Of a stretch of DNA of 64,000 bases, positions 58,912 to 64,000 are shown in pieces. The first letter of the stretch is position 1. Every line of letters starts with the position of its first letter. The position numbers were made by a program, and so were the translations under genes. The stretch covers positions 868,001 to 932,000 of the forward strand of contig NZ_CP082271.1 of the NCBI RefSeq assembly GCF_019880365.1, in the 5' to 3' direction. The DNA comes from Pseudomonas sp. DNDY-54 (GTDB lineage: Bacteria; Pseudomonadota; Gammaproteobacteria; Pseudomonadales; Pseudomonadaceae). A model generated the notes under the pieces. The model made no database searches. It worked only from the letters and a program-made list of their open reading frames with translations, and was not told where the DNA came from.

Positions 58912-60825
58912 ATGGGCAAGATTATTGGTATCGACCTGGGAACGACCAACTCCTGTGTCTCCATCCTGGAAAACGGCAAGGCCAAGGTGATCGAGAACGC
59001 CGAAGGCGGCCGCACCACACCGTCGATCATCGCCTACGCGAATGATGGCGAAATCCTGGTCGGTCAGTCCGCCAAGCGTCAGGCGGTCACCAATCCGCAC
59101 AACACCCTGTACGCGGTCAAACGACTCATCGGTCGTCGTTTCGATGAAGAAGTCGTGCAGAAAGACATCCAGATGGTCCCGTACAAGATCGTCAAGGCGG
59201 ATAACAACGACGCTTGGGTGGAAGTCAGCGGTCAGAAGATGGCCCCGCCGCAGATCTCTGCCGAAATCTTGAAGAAGATGAAGAAGACTGCTGAAGACTA
59301 TCTCGGCGAGCCAGTGACCGAGGCGGTTATTACCGTTCCTGCCTACTTCAACGACAGTCAGCGTCAGGCGACCAAGGACGCTGGCCGTATCGCCGGTCTG
59401 GACGTCAAGCGCATCATTAACGAGCCGACTGCGGCTGCGCTGGCCTATGGCATGGACAAGGCCCGGGGCGACCACACCGTCATCGTTTATGACCTGGGCG
59501 GCGGTACCTTCGACGTGTCGGTTATCGAAATTGCCGAAGTTGATGGTGAGCACCAGTTTGAAGTGTTAGCCACTAACGGTGACACTTTCCTCGGTGGTGA
59601 GGACTTCGACATCCGCTTGATCGACTACCTCGTCGACGAGTTCAAGAAAGAAACCGGCATGAATCTCAAGGGTGACCCGCTGGCGATGCAGCGCCTGAAG
59701 GAAGCTGCCGAGAAGGCGAAGATCGAGCTGTCCTCCAGCCAGCAGACCGACGTCAACCTGCCGTACATCACTGCCGACTCGACCGGTCCGAAGCACCTGA
59801 ACGTGAAGATTTCACGCGCCAAGCTCGAAGCCCTGGTTGAGGATCTGGTGCAGCGCACCATCGAGCCGTGCCGCATGGCAATGAAGGATGCCGGTATCGA
59901 TGTGTCGAAGATCGACGACGTCATCCTGGTGGGCGGCCAGACTCGTATGCCGCTGGTGCAGCAGAAGGTCGCCGAGTTCTTCGGCAAGGAAGCGCGCAAG
60001 GACGTGAACCCGGACGAAGCCGTTGCCATGGGCGCTGCCATCCAGGGCGCCGTTCTGGCTGGTGACGTCAAGGACGTGCTGTTGCTCGACGTCTCCCCGC
60101 TGACCCTGGGTATCGAAACCATGGGCGGTGTGATGACGGCGCTGATTGAGAAGAACACCACGATTCCGACCAAGAAGTCGCAGGTCTTCTCGACCGCTGA
60201 TGACAACCAGGGCGCCGTGACCATTCACGTTCTGCAGGGTGAGCGCAAGCAGGCTGCGCAGAACAAGTCGCTGGGTCGTTTCGATCTGGCCGAGATTCCG
60301 CCGGCTCCACGCGGCGTGCCACAGATCGAAGTGACCTTCGACATCGACGCCAACGGCATCCTGCACGTATCAGCTAAGGACAAGGCCACCGGCAAGCATC
60401 AGTCCATCGTGATCAAGGCCAACTCCGGTCTGTCCGAGGAAGAAATCGAGCAAATGGTGCGTGACGCCGAGGCCAATGCGGACGAAGACCGCAAGTTCGA
60501 GGAGCTGGTTACGGCGCGTAACCAAGGCGATCAGCTGGTCCATGCGACCCGCAAGATGCTGACCGAAGCTGGCGACAAGGCTACCGAGGAAGACAAAACC
60601 AGCATCGAGAAAGCTATCGGCGAGTTGGAGGTCGCTATCAAGGGTGACGACAAGGCCGAGATCGAAGCCAAGATCGCTGCGGTATCCCAGGCCTCTACGC
60701 CGCTGGCGCAGAAGATGTACGCCGAGCAGCCTCAGGGCGGTGCGGGCGAGCAAGCTGCTGAGAACGGCCAGGCCGGCGACGACGTTGTCGATGCCGAGTT
60801 CGAAGAGGTCAAGGACAACAAGTAA
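58912..60825 (+). CDS. dnaK: Hsp70 chaperone DnaK
   Basis: A 637-residue ATP-dependent chaperone (E. coli 638). N-terminal IIGIDLGTTNSCV, the YDLGGGTFDVSVIE phosphate loop, substrate domain DVSPLTLGIETMGGVMT, and the C-terminal EEV-type tail (DAEFEEVKDNK) that docks J-proteins. Start at 58912 (MGKIIG) with GGAGAG upstream. Works with GrpE and DnaJ encoded on either side. Confidence 0.98.
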   Translation: MGKIIGIDLGTTNSCVSILENGKAKVIENAEGGRTTPSIIAYANDGEILVGQSAKRQAVTNPHNTLYAVKRLIGRRFDEEVVQKDIQMVPYKIVKADNNDAWVEVSGQKMAPPQISAEILKKMKKTAEDYLGEPVTEAVITVPAYFNDSQRQATKDAGRIAGLDVKRIINEPTAAALAYGMDKARGDHTVIVYDLGGGTFDVSVIEIAEVDGEHQFEVLATNGDTFLGGEDFDIRLIDYLVDEFKKETGMNLKGDPLAMQRLKEAAEKAKIELSSSQQTDVNLPYITADSTGPKHLNVKISRAKLEALVEDLVQRTIEPCRMAMKDAGIDVSKIDDVILVGGQTRMPLVQQKVAEFFGKEARKDVNPDEAVAMGAAIQGAVLAGDVKDVLLLDVSPLTLGIETMGGVMTALIEKNTTIPTKKSQVFSTADDNQGAVTIHVLQGERKQAAQNKSLGRFDLAEIPPAPRGVPQIEVTFDIDANGILHVSAKDKATGKHQSIVIKANSGLSEEEIEQMVRDAEANADEDRKFEELVTARNQGDQLVHATRKMLTEAGDKATEEDKTSIEKAIGELEVAIKGDDKAEIEAKIAAVSQASTPLAQKMYAEQPQGGAGEQAAENGQAGDDVVDAEFEEVKDNK

Positions 60826-60994
60826 GCTGCGGCTTATGCGCCCTAAGACCAGGGGGGAGGGAGCGGCCGCACGGCGGTGGCTCCCTTCGCTCCCACCCGC
60901 CGCGGCATTGCCGCAACGGGCTTGATCGCCGCGCGGGGGCTTGCTCCCGCGTTGGCGTGTCTGGAGGGTACGAATTTGAAGGTTCAGGAAAACT
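60826..60994 (+). repeat. REP-like palindromes between dnaK and dnaJ
   Basis: CGCGGGGGCTTGCTCCCGCG (about 60935-60955) is a REP-type hairpin, preceded by GCCGCGGCATTGCCGC. Such hairpins between dnaK and dnaJ may lower dnaJ expression; no separate dnaJ promoter was seen. Confidence 0.55.
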
Positions 60995-62122
60995 ATGGCC
61001 AAACGTGACTATTACGAAGTGCTGGGTGTCGAACGCGGCGCCAGCGAGGCGGAGCTGAAGAAGGCTTATCGCCGCCTTGCGATGAAGCACCATCCGGACC
61101 GTAATCCCGGAGATAAAGCTGCAGAAGACGCGTTCAAGGAAGCCAACGAGGCTTACGAAGTGTTGTCCGACGCCGGTAAGCGTCAAGCCTATGACCAATA
61201 CGGTCATGCTGGCGTCGACCCGCAGATGGGCGCGGGTGCAGGTGGTGCCTATGGCGGTGCCAACTTCTCCGACATCTTTGGCGACGTCTTCAGCGATTTC
61301 TTCGCCGGTGGGCGCGGCAGTTCCCGTGGTGGCGCTCAGCGCGGCAGTGATTTGCGATACACCCTTGAGCTGGATCTGGAAGAGGCCGTGCGCGGCACGA
61401 CGGTGACGATCCGTGTGCCGACGCTGGCTGAGTGTAAGACCTGTGATGGCTCGGGCGCGAAAAAGGGCACCAGCCCTGTCACCTGTACCACCTGTGGCGG
61501 CATCGGCCAGGTGCGCATGCAGCAGGGGTTCTTCTCGGTACAGCAAACCTGCCCGCGCTGTCATGGCAGCGGCAAGATGATTTCGGACCCCTGTGGCAGC
61601 TGCCATGGGCAGGGTCGCGTCGAAGAGCAGAAAACGCTCTCGGTCAAGGTGCCGCCAGGTGTCGATTCCGGCGACCGCATTCGCCTGACCGGCGAGGGCG
61701 AGGCGGGTGCGCAGGGCGGTCCGGCGGGCGATCTCTATGTTGTGGTCAACGTACGCGAGCATCCGATCTTCCAGCGCGACGGCAAGCATTTGTACTGTGA
61801 AGTGCCGATCAGCTTCGCTGACGCAGCATTGGGCGGTGAGCTTGAAGTGCCCACGCTCGATGGTCGCGTAAAGCTGAAGATTCCCGAAGGAACCCAGACG
61901 GGCAAACAGTTCCGTCTACGCGGTAAGGGTGTGGCCCCTGTTCGCGGCGGTGCGGCAGGCGATCTGTTGTGTCGGGTTGCGGTCGAGACGCCGGTCAATC
62001 TCGGCAAGCGTCAGCGCGAGCTGCTCGACGAGTTCCGAAAGACGCTGCAGAGCGACAGCTCCCACTCGCCAAAGGCCAGCGGCTGGTTCGAGGGCATGAA
62101 GCGCTTTTTCGGCGATCTTTAA
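60995..62122 (+). CDS. dnaJ: Hsp40 co-chaperone DnaJ
   Basis: A 375-residue type I J-protein. J-domain with HPD (HHPDRNPGD, about residues 32-40), Gly-rich linker, four zinc-finger repeats CxxCxGxG (CKTCDGSG, CTTCGGIG, CPRCHGSG, CGSCHGQG) and C-terminal client domains. It stimulates DnaK's ATPase. AGGA precedes the ATG. Confidence 0.97.
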   Translation: MAKRDYYEVLGVERGASEAELKKAYRRLAMKHHPDRNPGDKAAEDAFKEANEAYEVLSDAGKRQAYDQYGHAGVDPQMGAGAGGAYGGANFSDIFGDVFSDFFAGGRGSSRGGAQRGSDLRYTLELDLEEAVRGTTVTIRVPTLAECKTCDGSGAKKGTSPVTCTTCGGIGQVRMQQGFFSVQQTCPRCHGSGKMISDPCGSCHGQGRVEEQKTLSVKVPPGVDSGDRIRLTGEGEAGAQGGPAGDLYVVVNVREHPIFQRDGKHLYCEVPISFADAALGGELEVPTLDGRVKLKIPEGTQTGKQFRLRGKGVAPVRGGAAGDLLCRVAVETPVNLGKRQRELLDEFRKTLQSDSSHSPKASGWFEGMKRFFGDL

Positions 62123-62199
62123 CTCAGCAGCAGGCGCAGGCGGTTGGCTACCCGAAGCCGGCCGCTGCAGCTTGAGGCTTGCAGCGTGGAGCTGTTCGT

Positions 62200-63006
62200 A
62201 TGCGACGTATAGCAGTGATGGGCGCCGCCGGGCGCATGGGTAAAACGTTAGTCGAAGCCGTCCAGCAGACAGGCGGTGCCGCCGGGCTTACTGCCGCGAT
62301 TGATCGCCCCGACAGCACCTTGGTCGGGGCGGACGCGGGTGAGTTGGCAGGCATTGGAAGGCTTGGTGTTCCGCTGATCGGCGACGCGGCGAAAGTCGCG
62401 GAGGAGTTCGATGTACTGATCGACTTTACCCACCCCTCCGTGACGTTGAAGAATCTTGACGTCTGCCGTCGCGCGGGCAAAGCGATGGTGATCGGCACGA
62501 CCGGCTTCACGGTTGAGGAGAAGGAAAAACTCGCTGCGGCGGCGAGGGATATCCCGATCGTCTTTGCCGCCAATTTCAGCGTCGGTGTGAACTTGTGTCT
62601 GAAGCTGCTCGACACCGCCGCGCGGGTTTTAGGTGACGAGGTCGATATCGAGATAGTCGAAGCGCACCACCGGCACAAAGTCGATGCGCCCTCGGGCACA
62701 GCGTTGCGCATGGGTGAAGTGGTCGCCGAAGCGCTCGGTCGGGATTTGCAGAAAGTAGCTGTCTACGGTCGCGAAGGCCAAACTGGCGCGCGTGCGCGCG
62801 ATACGATCGGGTTTGCGACCATTCGTGCGGGTGACGTGGTCGGGGATCATACGGTGCTGTTTGCTGCCGAGGGCGAGCGGGTCGAGATCACGCACAAGGC
62901 TTCCAGTCGCATGACCTTCGCCAAAGGCGCCGTGCGCGCCGCGTTATGGTTGGAGCAGCAGCCGGCGGGTCTTTACGACATGCAGGACGTGCTCGGGTTG
63001 CGCTAA
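62200..63006 (+). CDS. dapB: 4-hydroxy-tetrahydrodipicolinate reductase
   Basis: A 268-residue NAD(P)H reductase of lysine and diaminopimelate synthesis. The nucleotide motif GAAGRMGK (about residues 8-15) and the catalytic HHRHKVDAPSGTA block (about 155-167) are intact. The start at 62200 (MRRIAVMG) is typical; an ATG 21 nt upstream is possible but adds a non-family head. It precedes the carAB operon as in other Pseudomonas. Confidence 0.95.
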   Translation: MRRIAVMGAAGRMGKTLVEAVQQTGGAAGLTAAIDRPDSTLVGADAGELAGIGRLGVPLIGDAAKVAEEFDVLIDFTHPSVTLKNLDVCRRAGKAMVIGTTGFTVEEKEKLAAAARDIPIVFAANFSVGVNLCLKLLDTAARVLGDEVDIEIVEAHHRHKVDAPSGTALRMGEVVAEALGRDLQKVAVYGREGQTGARARDTIGFATIRAGDVVGDHTVLFAAEGERVEITHKASSRMTFAKGAVRAALWLEQQPAGLYDMQDVLGLR

Positions 63007-63074
63007 CAGGCCACGGTGTTGCGTTCGGGCCGATTTCGGCTGGACCTCAAAAGGCGTTTTCTGTAAGCTTCCCG

Positions 63075-63094
63075 TTTTAGTGTGTCCACTAAAA
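63075..63094. promoter_or_regulatory. Inverted repeat upstream of the carA leader
   Basis: TTTTAGTG-TGTC-CACTAAAA, a perfect 8-bp inverted repeat 11 bp before the leader-peptide ATG. It is a candidate operator in the carA promoter region; the binding protein is unknown. Confidence 0.5.
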
Positions 63095-63104
63095 GTTGCG
63101 CAGA

Positions 63105-63179
63105 ATGACTCAAACAAAAAGCGGGATGACTTCACACGTCATCCCGCTTTTTTACAATCTGCGCCTGCTTCAGCCTTGA
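63105..63179 (+). CDS. carA leader peptide
   Basis: A 24-residue ORF (MTQTKSGMTSHV... to ...LRLLQP) that ends 15 bp before the carA start. The terminator hairpin lies inside it (codons 4-16), followed by LFYNLRLL. Because transcription would stop inside the peptide's own coding sequence, ribosome position on the leader can decide read-through into carA. I recall reports of attenuation control of carAB in P. aeruginosa and P. stutzeri; that was not checked. Confidence 0.65.
   Translation: MTQTKSGMTSHVIPLFYNLRLLQP
63116..63152 (+). terminator. Attenuator/terminator upstream of carA
   Basis: AAAAAGCGGGATGAC and GTCATCCCGCTTTTT form a perfect 15-bp stem with a 7-nt loop and a T-run. Only 42 bp separate it from the carA start, too little for a separate promoter and leader, so carA transcripts probably cross it. 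Confidence 0.8.
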
Positions 63180-63194
63180 TCTTTGGGAGGTCTC

Positions 63195-64000
63195 TTGACT
63201 AAGCCAGCCCTTACGCCAGCCATTTTGGCCCTTGCCGATGGCAGTATCTTTCACGGCGACTCCATCGGCGCCGATGGGCAAACCGTTGGTGAGGTGGTGT
63301 TCAATACCGCCATGACCGGCTATCAGGAAATCCTCACCGATCCTTCCTACGCCAAGCAAATCGTCACGCTCACGTATCCGCATGTCGGCAACACCGGCAC
63401 CACGCCGGAAGATGCTGAATCGTGGAAGGTCTGGGCTGCAGGCTTGGTTATCCGCGACCTGCCGCTTACCTCGAGCAACTGGCGCGAAAAGCAATCCCTT
63501 CCTGACTACCTCAAAGCCAACGGTACCGTTGCCATCGCCGGTATCGATACCCGTCGATTGACCCGAATTCTTCGAGAAAAGGGCGCTCAGGACGGTTGTA
63601 TTCTGGCGGGGGCAGACGCCACCGAAGAAAAGGCGCTGGAGCTGGCGCGGAGCTTTCCTGGGCTCAAGGGCATGGATCTGGCCAAGGAAGTCAGCGTCAA
63701 GGAGCGTTACGAGTGGCGCTCCAGCGTCTGGTGCCTGAAGGACGACACGCATGCCGAAATTCCGGCCAGCGAGCTGCCTTACCATGTCGTCGCTTTTGAC
63801 TACGGCGTGAAGTACAACATCTTGCGCATGCTGGTCGCCCGCGGTTGCCGCGTCACGGTGCTCCCGGCGCAGTCAACTGCAAGCGAAGCGCTGGCGTTGA
63901 ATCCGGATGGAATATTCCTGGCCAATGGTCCAGGGGACCCTGAGCCTTGCGACTACGCAATCAATGCGATCCAGGAAGTGCTTGAGACCGATATTCCGGT
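63195..64000 (+). CDS. carA: Carbamoyl-phosphate synthase small subunit (partial, runs off the window)
   Basis: The first 268 codons are present; the rest lies beyond the window. It supplies ammonia from glutamine for carbamoyl phosphate in arginine and pyrimidine synthesis. It begins with TTG at 63195 (MTKPALTPAILALADGSIF), with GGGAGG 4 nt upstream. Typical blocks include the GYQEILTDPSY and GNTGTTPEDAE region and, near the window end, FLANGPGDP of the glutaminase domain. The catalytic Cys lies beyond the window. No frameshift seen. Confidence 0.93.
   Translation, partial: MTKPALTPAILALADGSIFHGDSIGADGQTVGEVVFNTAMTGYQEILTDPSYAKQIVTLTYPHVGNTGTTPEDAESWKVWAAGLVIRDLPLTSSNWREKQSLPDYLKANGTVAIAGIDTRRLTRILREKGAQDGCILAGADATEEKALELARSFPGLKGMDLAKEVSVKERYEWRSSVWCLKDDTHAEIPASELPYHVVAFDYGVKYNILRMLVARGCRVTVLPAQSTASEALALNPDGIFLANGPGDPEPCDYAINAIQEVLETDIP

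Overview
The window looks like chromosome of a denitrifying Pseudomonas of the P. stutzeri (Stutzerimonas) group. It is GC-rich and carries two Dnr-type FNR-family regulators, dnrN, an NO-responsive NorR, oxygen-independent ubiquinone synthesis (ubiUVT) and class III ribonucleotide reductase. The lldPD-dld lactate operon and the fur/recN/grpE-dnaK-dnaJ-dapB-carA order are also typical of Pseudomonas. The species call is inferred from gene content, not from a marker gene.

Region 1 (1-12.4 kb) is an anaerobiosis/nitric-oxide block: tandem repeats, dnrP, dnr, a secreted His-rich protein, dnrN (Fe-S repair), norR, ubiU-ubiV-ubiT, a DGC-type cysteine-rich protein, a second Dnr-like regulator, and nrdD-nrdG. 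TTGAY-N4-RTCAA boxes lie before dnrP, ubiU, the DGC gene and nrdD, and less perfectly before the second regulator. dnrN instead has a perfect sigma-54 element with three GT-N7-AC sites between it and norR. The main novelty here is that nrdD stops after its zinc site, and the glycyl-radical loop is a separate 55-codon gene translationally coupled to nrdG.

Region 2 (12.4-24.3 kb) holds a 188-bp tandem duplication, an FtrABCD-type ferrous-iron uptake operon with a Fur box, an MFS pump, a Tat-exported SDR, a FAD/Rieske oxidoreductase, glutaredoxin 2, and a TVP38-membrane/flavoprotein fusion that has lost both redox cysteines.

Region 3 (about 24.8-45.7 kb) is an integrative defence island downstream of the 3' end of ssrA (tmRNA). 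A P4-type integrase, an AlpA-like regulator and two unknown genes sit at the ssrA side. The cargo is one dense co-directional cluster, hsdM-hsdS-mcrB-mcrC-(DUF4011/helicase/Vsr-like protein)-hsdR: a type I restriction-modification system with a McrBC-type system and a giant helicase-nuclease nested between its S and R genes. Paired GGATACA motifs with the same 12-bp period lie at both ends. Four further elements, each made of three identical 7-mers with 12 and 14/15-bp periods, lie in gene-free parts of the island. The 7-mer is constant within an element and differs between elements; I propose they are att-arm fossils of different integrases.

Region 4 (45.7-64 kb) is core genome: ssrA, a small secreted protein, the lactate operon (lldP-lldD-dld) with divergent lldR and a palindromic operator, smpB, ratA-rnfH, bamE, fur, recN with a LexA box, grpE-dnaK-dnaJ with two sigma-32 promoters, dapB, and the start of carA behind an attenuator that overlaps a leader-peptide ORF. 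carA runs off the window. No CRISPR array, rRNA or tRNA gene was seen.
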